Below are positions 28,066-36,073 of a DNA stretch of 64,000 nt, piece after piece. Source of the stretch: Caballeronia sp. GAFFF1 (GTDB taxonomy: Bacteria; Pseudomonadota; Gammaproteobacteria; Burkholderiales; Burkholderiaceae). The stretch spans positions 85,917 through 149,916 of the forward strand of contig NZ_JALQEM010000013.1 of assembly GCF_023630705.1 (NCBI RefSeq). The letters are read 5' to 3'. The notes beneath the pieces are model-generated. The model made no database searches and was not told the origin of the DNA. It saw only the letters and a program-made list of their open reading frames with translations. The stretch's first letter is position 1, and the number at the start of each line of letters is the position of its first letter. Both the position numbers and the translations under genes were made by a program.

Positions 28066-29451
28066 CTAGCGCGCAGCGGGCGTCGGCGCGGACGTGCGCG
28101 GCGCGGAATCGAGCCGGCGGAACACAGCGGCCGACAGCAGCGTGACCACGCCCATGCACGCGAAGCTCAGTTTGAAGCCGAGCGACGCCGACCCGAAGTG
28201 TCCTTCGAAGACCTGCACGAGCGACCCGCCGATCGAGACGCCGAGGCCGATGGCGAGCATCTGCACCATCGAGAAGAGGCTGTTGCCGCTGCCCGCGTCC
28301 TGCTTCGACAAGCCCTTGAGCGTGACGCTGTTCATCGCGGCGAACTGCATCGAGTTGCATGCGCCGAAGATCGCGAGAATCGCGATTTCGGCGGCGAGCG
28401 GCAACGACGGCGAGAAAGCCGCGAACGCGACGATCGACGCGCCGACGAGCGCCGTGTTCACCAAGAGGAACGTATCGTAGCCGTACCGCTTGACGAGCCG
28501 CGCGATCCAGCGCTTCGAGACCGTGCCCGCAATCGCGATGGGCAGCATCATGAGCCCGGAATGCAGCGGGCTATAGCCGAGTTCCAGCTGCATCATGAGC
28601 GGCAGCAGAAACGGCACCGCGCTCGAACCGATGCGGCACAGCAGATTGCCGATCAGGCCGACGCTGAAGTTCGGTTCACGAAAGAGCGCGAGCTTGAAGA
28701 GCGGGTTGCGCCGGTGACGCGCATACGGGAGGTAGGCGAAGGCGGACGCCGCCGCGACCGCGAAGAGCGCTGCCGACACCGCGCCGCGATGCGTTTGCGC
28801 CGGGCTATCGAGCGCGAGCGAAAACGCGACCATGCACAGCGAGAGCAACCCGCAGCCGATGAAGTCGAAGGGCGGCGCGTCGTGCAGCGTGTCGTGGGGC
28901 AGGAAGCGCTGCACCGCGTAAAGGCCGGCCGCGCCGATCGGCACGTTGATCAGGAAGATCCAGTGCCATGTGAACGACTGGACGAACCATCCGCCGAGCG
29001 TCGGGCCGAGAATCGGGCCGACTTGTCCGGCGACGGAAATCATCGCGAGCGCGGAGACATAGGCTTCGCCGCTGACGGCACGCAACACCGCAAGGCGGCC
29101 GATCGGCAGCAGCATCGAGCCGCCGATGCCTTGCAGCACGCGCGCGAAGACGAGTTGATTGAGCGAATGCGCGCCCGCGCACGCGAGCGATCCGACGACG
29201 AACAAGCTGATCGACACGAAGTACACGCGCCGCGTGCCGAAGCGGTCGGCGAGCCAGCCGGAGGCGGGCGTGAGCAGCGCCATCGTGAGCGTGTAGGCGA
29301 CGACGATCGACTGCATCGCGAGCGGCGCGGCGTGCAGGTCCCGCGCGATGGAGGGCAGCGCCGTGTTGACGATCGTCGTGTCGAGCGCCTGCATGAAAAA
29401 GCCCACGGCGACGATCCACAAAAGCGCCGTGTGCGAAGACTGTCTGGTCAT
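28066..29451 (-). CDS. MFS drug transporter, DHA2 (EmrB/QacA) type
   Basis: A 461-aa permease with 14 predicted helices. DHA2 marks: FMQALDTTIVNTALPSIARDL in helix 1, WLADRFGTRRVYF (motif A), LQGIGGSMLLPIGRL (motif B/helix 4), and GPILGPTLGGWFVQSFTWHWIFLINVPIG (motif C). It is expected to export hydrophobic drugs by proton antiport, without an EmrA-type adaptor gene nearby. It is divergent from a LysR regulator gene 130 bp away, which probably controls it. Confidence 0.92.
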   Translation of the reverse strand: MTRQSSHTALLWIVAVGFFMQALDTTIVNTALPSIARDLHAAPLAMQSIVVAYTLTMALLTPASGWLADRFGTRRVYFVSISLFVVGSLACAGAHSLNQLVFARVLQGIGGSMLLPIGRLAVLRAVSGEAYVSALAMISVAGQVGPILGPTLGGWFVQSFTWHWIFLINVPIGAAGLYAVQRFLPHDTLHDAPPFDFIGCGLLSLCMVAFSLALDSPAQTHRGAVSAALFAVAAASAFAYLPYARHRRNPLFKLALFREPNFSVGLIGNLLCRIGSSAVPFLLPLMMQLELGYSPLHSGLMMLPIAIAGTVSKRWIARLVKRYGYDTFLLVNTALVGASIVAFAAFSPSLPLAAEIAILAIFGACNSMQFAAMNSVTLKGLSKQDAGSGNSLFSMVQMLAIGLGVSIGGSLVQVFEGHFGSASLGFKLSFACMGVVTLLSAAVFRRLDSAPRTSAPTPAAR

Positions 29452-29581
29452 GAGTGAGAGAGCGGGGCGTCACGCTGGAACCGTTTTCAGCGCATGTGTG
29501 AAATATTAGTGACTGCGGGCGTCATCGGGAAGCCCGCTAACCGCATTGACTGTGATCGGTATTGCCGATGACAATGCGGCA

Positions 29582-30442
29582 ATGCTCAATCCGCTCTGGC
29601 TGACCACCTTCGCGACGGTGGCCGCGTCGCATAGTTTCACCGAAGCCGGGCGGCAACTCGGCTTGCGGCAATCCAGCGTGTCCGAACATATCCGGCGCCT
29701 GGAAGAGAGCGTCGGCCGGCGGCTTTTCCTGCGCGACACGCACTCGCTCGCGCTCACCGCCGACGGCGAAGCGATGCTCGTCCACGCCCGGGTGATTCTC
29801 GAAGCGATGTCGCACGCCGAATCGCAGTTCCGCTCGCCTCGACTGCGCGGACGCGTGCGGCTCGGCTCATCGGACGATCTCGCCCTCGGACCGCTGCCGA
29901 GCGTGCTCGCCGCATTTCGAGACACGCATCCGGACGTGGAACTGGAAATCACCATCGGCATGACCGGGCGGCTGTATCAACTGCTCGACGCGGGCGAACT
30001 CGATCTAGCCGTCGGCAAGCGGCGTCTCGGGGATGCGCGCGGCACGCGGCTGTTCAGCGGACGGCTGGAATGGCTCGCGAAGCCGGGAACCGTCGTCGAT
30101 ACGGCTCTGCCGCTGCCGTTGATTCTCGTCGCCGAGCCGAGCGTCACGCGCGCCGTCGTGCTGGATTCGCTCGCGATGACCGGCGCGCGCTGGCAAATGG
30201 TCTGCACGAGCAGCAGCCACGCGGGCTGCATCGCGGCGGCGCGCGGCGGGCTCGGGCTCACGGTGCGCTCGCACTTTCTGGCGGGCCGCGGGCTCGCGCC
30301 GCCGGTCAATCGCGCGGAGTTGCCGGAGTTGCCCGAAGTGGAGTTCATCGCGTTCGGCGCGAAGCATCCCAGCCGGCCGGCGGAGACGCTGCTCCAGCTT
30401 CTGCAGACGAGCGATTTGCGCGGGGAGTGGGACGGGGAGTAG
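29582..30442 (+). CDS. LysR-family transcriptional regulator
   Basis: A 286-aa regulator with N-terminal winged helix-turn-helix (FATVAASHSFTEAGRQLGLRQSSVSEHIRRLE) and a PBP2-like effector domain (RGRVRLGSSDDLALGPLP, PDVELEITIGMTGRLYQLLDAGELDLAVGKR). ATG 29582 begins directly at MLNPLWLTTF as in the family; a TTG at 29546 is an unlikely start. It is transcribed divergently from the DHA2 pump gene, the classical LysR target arrangement; the 130-bp gap should hold its binding site. Confidence 0.92.
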   Translation: MLNPLWLTTFATVAASHSFTEAGRQLGLRQSSVSEHIRRLEESVGRRLFLRDTHSLALTADGEAMLVHARVILEAMSHAESQFRSPRLRGRVRLGSSDDLALGPLPSVLAAFRDTHPDVELEITIGMTGRLYQLLDAGELDLAVGKRRLGDARGTRLFSGRLEWLAKPGTVVDTALPLPLILVAEPSVTRAVVLDSLAMTGARWQMVCTSSSHAGCIAAARGGLGLTVRSHFLAGRGLAPPVNRAELPELPEVEFIAFGAKHPSRPAETLLQLLQTSDLRGEWDGE

Positions 30443-30508
30443 GGAATGCGGCGTGCTTTGGGCGGATCAATTACGTCGTGCCGCCGCAACGCCGGGCGGC
30501 GGCCCCGA

Positions 30509-32236
30509 ATGGCTAACCAGAAACGCTTCTTATATATTGAGCGGCCATTGAAGTATCCACTCCAGCCCGTGCTTTCTCTCCGCCGTCTTTTCCTCGCCGA
30601 TGCCTCGCGCCGCGCGTGCCGGGCATTGCTCGTCGCTGCGCTCGCGCTGATGCCGCTCTCGCACGCGCACGCCGCCGCGTACGTGACCAGGCACTGCGAA
30701 GACCTCGCCGGCAAGACGGTGCCCGCGTCGATCATCGGTCTGCCGTCGCGCGGCGCGCTGATCGTCACGGCCTCGGCGGTCAAGGCGGCCGCGCCGGGCA
30801 ATCGCAACGGCGAGTACTGCCGCGTGACGGGCATCATCCGAGCGATTCAGGAGACGACGCCGGACATCCGCTTCGAAGTAAACTTGCCGAGTCGCTGGAA
30901 CGGGCGCGCGCTGCAAATGGGCGGCGGCGGCTACAACGGCGTGCTCGTGTCCGGCACCGAGCCGATGCCCTTTGCGCCCGATTCGACGCCGCTCGCGCGC
31001 GGCTACGCGACCTTCGGCTCCGACTCGGGGCACGTCGGCAATTCGGGACGCGCGGACTTTGCCGTGAACGACGAAGCTATCGTCAACTTCGGCTTCGCGC
31101 ACCTGAAGAAAACGCGCGATGTCGCGCTCGCGCTGATCGAAATGGGCTACGGCCGCTTGCCCGACAAGATCTACTTCGCGGGCGGCTCGACAGGCGGACG
31201 CGAAGGCTTCACCGTCATCGAGCGGTTCCCGAACGACTACGACGGCGTGATCGCCAACGCGCCCGCCATCAACTTTTCGGGCGTGCGGCTGCTCGGCGTG
31301 AAAGTGGGGCAGGCGTCGTACGCGAAGCCGGGCGGCTTCGTCGGACTCGCGCAGCAACGGCGCGTATACGAGACGGTGGTTCACGAATGCGACCGGCTCG
31401 ACGGCCTCGCAGACGGCATCGTCGGCAATGTCGAAGCGTGCCGCCAACAGGAACCGCAGATCATCGCGTCGTTGCGCTGCGCGAACGGCCAGCGTCCCTC
31501 GCTGCGCGACAGTTGCCTCTCCGATGCGCAGCTCGACACACTCGAACTGCTGCGCGACGGTCTCTCGATGCGTTATCCGCTCGCCTATGGCGTCGCAACG
31601 TATCCCGGCTACAACGTGTTTCAGGGCGTGGACTTCTCCGGGATGCTCGGCCTCGGCGATTCCCCCACGCTCGTGAACCCACCGACCTTCGCCGCGAACG
31701 GCTATCTCTTCGCGCAGGGCGACGCGTATATCCGCCACTTCGTCACGCGCGACGCGGCAGTCAGCGGACTCTCGTTCGATATCGACAATCCCGGCCGCTA
31801 CCGGCAGCGGCTCGTCACGCTCGCCTATACGGTCGGCGCGATGAACCCGGATTTCTCCGCGTTCATCGCCCACGGCGGCAAGCTCGTCGCCATGCACGGC
31901 CTCGCCGACGAAGTGATCAGCCCGAACCAGACCATCGCGTTTTATCGCGGACTCGTGGAGCGATATGGTCAGGAGACCGTCGATTCGTTCATGCGGCTTT
32001 ACATGGTGCCCGGCTTCCAGCACGGCAACGGCGTGTTCATTCCCGCATGGGACGAACTCGGCGCGCTCGACGAGTGGGCGACGAACGGCGTCGCGCCGGA
32101 GACGCTCATCGGCACGGACATCGCGCCGGCCACCAACGGACGCACGCGTCCCATCTGCCGATACCCCGGCTATCCGCGCTATCTCGGCAAGGGACGAGTG
32201 AACCTGGCCGCGAGCTTCCGCTGCACCGCCCCGTGA
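30509..32236 (+). CDS. Tannase/feruloyl esterase family alpha/beta hydrolase, secreted
   Basis: A ~575-aa exported esterase. The nucleophile motif GGSTGGREG (around nt 31183-31209; family GCSTGGRQG) lacks the usual first Cys (G-G instead of G-C), so the disulfide that links nucleophile and His regions may be absent. VIANAPAINF, a DGIVGNVEACR calcium-loop-like segment and the C-terminal GFQHGNG (catalytic His) fit the family. A signal peptide (ALLVAALALMPLSHAHAA) is clear, but the exact start is uncertain: ATG 30509 has no good ribosome site and GTG 30569 is possible. Likely releases aromatic acids from plant esters. Confidence 0.85.
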   Translation: MANQKRFLYIERPLKYPLQPVLSLRRLFLADASRRACRALLVAALALMPLSHAHAAAYVTRHCEDLAGKTVPASIIGLPSRGALIVTASAVKAAAPGNRNGEYCRVTGIIRAIQETTPDIRFEVNLPSRWNGRALQMGGGGYNGVLVSGTEPMPFAPDSTPLARGYATFGSDSGHVGNSGRADFAVNDEAIVNFGFAHLKKTRDVALALIEMGYGRLPDKIYFAGGSTGGREGFTVIERFPNDYDGVIANAPAINFSGVRLLGVKVGQASYAKPGGFVGLAQQRRVYETVVHECDRLDGLADGIVGNVEACRQQEPQIIASLRCANGQRPSLRDSCLSDAQLDTLELLRDGLSMRYPLAYGVATYPGYNVFQGVDFSGMLGLGDSPTLVNPPTFAANGYLFAQGDAYIRHFVTRDAAVSGLSFDIDNPGRYRQRLVTLAYTVGAMNPDFSAFIAHGGKLVAMHGLADEVISPNQTIAFYRGLVERYGQETVDSFMRLYMVPGFQHGNGVFIPAWDELGALDEWATNGVAPETLIGTDIAPATNGRTRPICRYPGYPRYLGKGRVNLAASFRCTAP

Positions 32237-32248
32237 GGGCGGCGGCTA

Positions 32249-32626
32249 TCAAAGCGCGTTCACGGCGCGCGGCACGAAGCGAGCGATGAAGCGCGACCAC
32301 GCGGGCCTGATCTGCTTCGCGCGATACGAAGTCAGCGACACCTCGACGGCGTGCTCCGAGTCCGACGACAGCCACACGCGTTCACCGCGCGCAAGCCGCA
32401 CGACATCGCCGGGCTTGAGCCAGTAGTCGTAGGGGTCCTCATGACGCGTGAGCCATATCGAGGCGTCCGCGCGCAGTTCGGCATCCCGCGCGAGCCGCCA
32501 CGAGACCGTCTGATGCGGCAGCACCTCGACATACACGACCACGCGCGCGCCCGACGCATGCAGCTTGCCCGAGGCGACGCCGTGGCGCGCGCCACGCCCT
32601 TCCAGCACTTGCGATAGCTCTTCCAT
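32249..32626 (-). CDS. DUF2917-domain protein
   Basis: A 125-aa protein with a small cupin-like DUF2917 module: VLPHQTVSWRLARDAELRADASIWLTR, then DYWLKPGDVVRLARGERVWLSSDS. The short N-terminal segment is Glu-rich (MEELSQVLEG). No signal peptide or catalytic residues. Function not known for the family. GGAGAGCAAG directly before ATG 32626 decides the start; in-frame ATG 32638 lacks a ribosome site. It converges on the esterase gene with a 12-bp gap. Confidence 0.8.
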   Translation of the reverse strand: MEELSQVLEGRGARHGVASGKLHASGARVVVYVEVLPHQTVSWRLARDAELRADASIWLTRHEDPYDYWLKPGDVVRLARGERVWLSSDSEHAVEVSLTSYRAKQIRPAWSRFIARFVPRAVNAL

Positions 32627-32671
32627 CTTGCTCTCCATATTAGAGCCGAAGACGGAAGGCCAGGCACGCAT

Positions 32672-32705
32672 CAAACAAAAAGGCCCCGTCTTGCGGCGGG
32701 GCCTT
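32672..32705 (-). terminator. Terminator of the glycosidase-like lipoprotein gene
   Basis: AAGGCCCCG (32680-32688) and CGGGGCCTT (32697-32705) form a perfect 9-bp stem; on the minus strand it is followed by TTTTTGTTTGA. It lies about 195 nt beyond the stop of the minus-strand gene ending at 32901 and before the DUF2917 gene, so it insulates the two. Confidence 0.8.
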
Positions 32706-32900
32706 CGGAATCGACTTGCTTGCCTGTCTCGCTAGCGCACGCGTTCTCCCGATGACCCGCCGATGATGGCGTTCACTGGGTTTTTAATCGCGGCGATGGC
32801 GAGGGAAAGGATTGCGTGCATGAAACGCAGTATCGGTGCGAACGCGCGGCGCTGTCAATATCGAGACAGCGGGCGCATTCGCATTTTTACTGCGCGAAGG

Positions 32901-34829
32901 TCACATGCCCGTGTAACCCTGCGGCTTCGTCGCGTTCTTCTTCGCGACATCCGCGTTGGTCGATACGACGTACTGCGGCGACTCGGTGAGCGTGAGCGTC
33001 ACCACGCCGTTCGTGTACGGCGCGCTCGACACGTTGCCCATCGCGTCGATCAGCTTCACCGTGCCGCTCGTGCCGGCTGCATCGACATTGAGCTTGTAGG
33101 CGCTGCTGTAAGTCGTGCTGAATGCGCCGTTCGAAGCCGGCCACACGGCGTTGTTGTGCGTCCAGAGCGCGGTGATGACCTTGCCGTTGCCGAGTTGCTG
33201 GAACGCATAGGCGTACACGCCGGAGGGCAGGTTGTTCACGGGACCGAGCGTGGTGGTGCCGTCGAGCACGCGGGTCATCGCGGCGACTTCCATCGCGGCC
33301 GGCTTCGGGCTGATGTTCGTCGTGCCGAACGCGGCCTGCGGATGATCCAGATCGAAGAACGTGCCGTAGCCCGGCTCGCCGGGGAAGTCCGGCCCGAAGA
33401 ACACGTAGGTCTGGTCCGCGCCTTCGCCGAGCAGGATGATATGCGCGCGCGCGACAACCGCGCCGTGCGCGAACAGAATGTTCGGCGACGGATAGTTCGG
33501 ACCGTAGTTCGCGCCGAGGTCATAGCTGATGCCCGTCTCGGTGACGAAGAGCTTCATGTTCGGTTTGTAGTCCTTCGCCATTTCCGCGCGCAGGTTGCGC
33601 ATCTCGTTGAGCAGCGAGTTCGCGGCATCGGCGGCATTCGCGTCCGTGTGATGACGCTCCGGCGGATGCGACGGCGACGTGCCCGCATCGTAGTAACCGT
33701 GCGTTGCGATGCCGTCGAGATACTGCGCGAGGCCGAGCGGCGCGAGGCGCTTCAGGCGATCGGTGGTGAGGGACGGGAACGGCTCGGCCGGACCCATCAC
33801 GACCGCGTGCGGGTCCTTCGAATGCAGGCCCTGATACGCCGCCTTGTACAGCGCGACGAAGTTCGCGTCCGTGTCCTTCCACTGGATGTACGGCTCCCAC
33901 GTCACCTGATAGTAATTCGCCGACATGGTCGGGTAGTAACGCGCGCGGATCGCCTCGGTTTCCTGTCCGACGCGGCCCATGTAGTTCGCGTAGTACGTCA
34001 GGTCGTTCGGGATGTAGCTGTAGTCGGGGCTGAGGCCGTGCATGCTCGCGCCGCCGGGAATGCCGTCCAGACGGACGAGGCGCATGATCTTGCCGGACGT
34101 ATAGAACGGGTCGAGGTTGTTCGCGTTCGGGTTGAAGGCGAAGCGGCCGTTCGGCTCCATCACGGACATCTGGCGGTCGTCGATCGTCGACGAGATGCCG
34201 AGCGCGGCGAGCATCGTGCCGTTGCCGTTGAAGCCCTGCATGCCGAAGCGATGCTGTTCCTGCTTGGCGTACGTGACGGCGGGAATCACGCCGCCGAGAT
34301 CCGGAATCACGCCGAAGGTGGCGATGCCGTTCGGGCGCGTGCCGGCCGTCTGAACCTGTCCGCCGTGATTGGCGAGCGTCGCCGAAACCGCGAAATATCC
34401 CGCGAGCGTCGAGGAGCACGTGAGCGTGGTCTTGGTCGCCGCCGCAGGCGCCGGGAAGCTGCCGCTCGCGACCGTCTTTCCGAGCGCATCGGCGATGGTC
34501 CATTTGAGCGTGTCGGCGGAGCCGGGGCGCGTGGTGATCGCCACCTGGAACTTCGTGCCGGCGGGGAACATGCGCGAGCCGTCGCTGCTCGGCGTGTCCG
34601 CCGTGATCTGTCCGCTGCCGCCCGATGCCGCCGCTGCCGAGGGTGCGCCGCAGGTCATCGACTGCGCGCTCGCCGCCTTGGCGACCGCACTGGGGTCGGC
34701 CGCCGTGGAGCCGTCGGCCGTGGCGTTGGCGGCGTTCGTGACGGAGGCGGGCGAGGAGGCGTCGTCGCTGCCGCCACAACCGGCGAGAGCGAGGACGAGC
34801 GTCGAAAGCAGGAAAGTATTCTTCTTCAT
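32901..34829 (-). CDS. Glycoside-hydrolase-like lipoprotein (clan GH-A fold)
   Basis: A 642-aa lipoprotein with lipobox LALAGC (Cys ~18) and a Ser/Ala linker. A ~100-residue Ig-like domain precedes a TIM-barrel region. Candidate catalytic residues are the Glu in VTWEPYIQW (acid/base, as in NEP motifs) and the Glu in KLFVTETGISYD (nucleophile). The C-terminal beta domain (LTLTESPQYVV) is like that of GH39/GH30-type enzymes. It resembles in layout the glycosidase encoded at 42708-44018. Probable outer-membrane or periplasmic polysaccharide hydrolase; substrate unknown. ATG 34829 begins MKKNTFLLS; no strong ribosome site is visible. Confidence 0.72.
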   Translation of the reverse strand: MKKNTFLLSTLVLALAGCGGSDDASSPASVTNAANATADGSTAADPSAVAKAASAQSMTCGAPSAAAASGGSGQITADTPSSDGSRMFPAGTKFQVAITTRPGSADTLKWTIADALGKTVASGSFPAPAAATKTTLTCSSTLAGYFAVSATLANHGGQVQTAGTRPNGIATFGVIPDLGGVIPAVTYAKQEQHRFGMQGFNGNGTMLAALGISSTIDDRQMSVMEPNGRFAFNPNANNLDPFYTSGKIMRLVRLDGIPGGASMHGLSPDYSYIPNDLTYYANYMGRVGQETEAIRARYYPTMSANYYQVTWEPYIQWKDTDANFVALYKAAYQGLHSKDPHAVVMGPAEPFPSLTTDRLKRLAPLGLAQYLDGIATHGYYDAGTSPSHPPERHHTDANAADAANSLLNEMRNLRAEMAKDYKPNMKLFVTETGISYDLGANYGPNYPSPNILFAHGAVVARAHIILLGEGADQTYVFFGPDFPGEPGYGTFFDLDHPQAAFGTTNISPKPAAMEVAAMTRVLDGTTTLGPVNNLPSGVYAYAFQQLGNGKVITALWTHNNAVWPASNGAFSTTYSSAYKLNVDAAGTSGTVKLIDAMGNVSSAPYTNGVVTLTLTESPQYVVSTNADVAKKNATKPQGYTGM

Positions 34830-35251
34830 GGATTCATGTGCATGAACCGGACGCGCGCAGGCGACCGGCGACGCCTTCGGCATCGGGTTCGGGACGGGCA
34901 GGGAACCGACGTATTCGCCTCTCCCGGCTTCGGGCCGGATTTCGAAGAAGCGAACAAATGCGCCGTCGTGATGGACGAGCGGACGTTCAGCGGTGGCCAC
35001 CGCGGCGCGACGCTCTACTGAGGGCAAGCGACATCGGGCGGTATTAATTGCTTCTGCGCAATTCGCTTACCGGCCAACGGAGGCAAATACTACGGGATAA
35101 TTCAGACAATGGCACGTAACAGCTCGTAACGTCTTGTAACGTACGACAATAAGCTGTTTTCCTCATATGAATAGTTGCAGCGTGCGAGGTTGCCGTCGGG
35201 ACGATGCCGGTTTAACTTTGTCGGCACATAACTTCACGAAAGGAGACCGCC
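34830..35251. other. 422-bp divergent intergenic region
   Basis: Lies between the glycosidase-like lipoprotein gene (minus) and the YCII-sigma operon (plus). The in-frame minus-strand extension to 35027 is Arg-rich and not supported. The stretch from about 35040 on is noticeably AT-richer and holds the GTAAC repeat cluster (35116-35158) and the AGGAG site of the YCII gene (35240-35244). Confidence 0.6.
35116..35158. promoter_or_regulatory. Three GTAAC direct repeats at 10-bp spacing within an inverted repeat
   Basis: GTAAC occurs at 35116, 35126 and 35136, exactly one helical turn apart. AACAGCT (35118-35124) and AGCTGTT (35152-35158) form a perfect 7-bp dyad around the last two copies. Helically phased GTAAC repeats resemble OmpR/PhoB-class response regulator sites. 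It could control either divergent unit. Confidence 0.5.
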
Positions 35252-35605
35252 GTGGCTTTTCTGTTGCTCATCGTGGAACCCGTCGGCCAGCGCGCGCAGC
35301 GCACGGCCGACGAAGGTCGGGAGGCATATCGGCAGATGGTCGAGTTCGCCGACACACTGAAGGCGCGCGGCGTCCTGCGCGCGTGCGAATCGCTGACGTC
35401 ACTCGCGGACGCGTCGCGCGTTTCCACGGTGAGAGGCGACGCGCGCGTCATCGACGGGCCGTTCGCGGAAGCGAAGGAAATGATCGGCGGCTTCTTTCTG
35501 CTCGATTGCGAGACGCACGCCGAAGCGGTGGCGATTGCCGCCGAGTGCCCGGCGGCGGCATGGTGCACGGTGGAGGTCCGCAAGCTCGGGCCGTGCTATC
35601 TGTGA
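35252..35605 (+). CDS. YCII-related (DGPF-motif) protein
   Basis: A 117-aa ferredoxin-like-fold protein with the hallmark DGPFAEAKEMIGGFFLLD (DGPF motif near residue 68) and C-terminal VEVRKLG. DGPF proteins are encoded with ECF sigma factors of group ECF42, where they are proposed to help regulation or to respond to the same stress. It starts at GTG 35252, ten bases after AGGAG. It opens a three-gene operon with the VOC protein and the sigma factor genes. Confidence 0.87.
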   Translation: MAFLLLIVEPVGQRAQRTADEGREAYRQMVEFADTLKARGVLRACESLTSLADASRVSTVRGDARVIDGPFAEAKEMIGGFFLLDCETHAEAVAIAAECPAAAWCTVEVRKLGPCYL

Positions 35606-35674
35606 CGCGGTGTCGAGTCCCGCGTGCTTCGATCGTCGTTCGAACGACATCCCATGAAAACGGAGCATCACGCC

Positions 35675-36073
35675 ATGCACAAGCAGATCTTCGTGAACCT
35701 GGCGGTTCGCGACCTTCAGCAATCGATGACGTTTTTCAAGGCGCTCGGCCTTCACTTCAACCCTGCATTCACCAACGATGCCGCCGCGTGCCTCGTCATC
35801 GGCGAGAACATCTACGCGATGCTGCTCACCGAGGCGTTCTTCAAGACGTTCACCGACAAGACGCTCGTCGATGCCCATGAAAGCGTCGAGGCGCTTTTGT
35901 GCCTGTCATGCGAGAGCAGGGCGGAAGTGGACGAACTCGTGGCCAAAGCCGTCGCTGCGGGCGGGCGGACGCCGCGCGCGCCGCAGGACCACGGATCCAT
36001 GTACAGCCACGCCTTCGAAGACCTCGACGGACATACGTGGGAACTGGTGCATATGGAGCCGGAAGCAGCGTGA
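35675..36073 (+). CDS. VOC-family (glyoxalase/bleomycin-resistance-like) protein
   Basis: A 132-aa protein with two beta-alpha-beta-beta-beta modules: KQIFVNLAVRDLQQSMTFFKALG at the start and SHAFEDLDGHTWELVHMEP at the end, where the Glu and His are potential metal ligands. Similar to PhnB/YaeR-type and antibiotic-binding proteins; no substrate can be given. GGAG nine bases upstream supports ATG 35675 over the in-frame ATG 35654. Its stop overlaps the sigma factor start (GTGA), a translational coupling. Confidence 0.85.
   Translation: MHKQIFVNLAVRDLQQSMTFFKALGLHFNPAFTNDAAACLVIGENIYAMLLTEAFFKTFTDKTLVDAHESVEALLCLSCESRAEVDELVAKAVAAGGRTPRAPQDHGSMYSHAFEDLDGHTWELVHMEPEAA

Noticed and set aside
26923..29457. 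An 844-codon open frame on the plus strand
   Set aside because: It lies antisense to the aldo/keto reductase and MFS genes, is extremely Arg/His/Glu-rich and has no ribosome site. It is a GC-rich shadow of real genes.
32763..35021. A 752-codon plus-strand frame opposite the glycosidase-like lipoprotein
   Set aside because: Arg/Val/His-rich antisense shadow. The minus strand has a lipobox, domains and a terminator.
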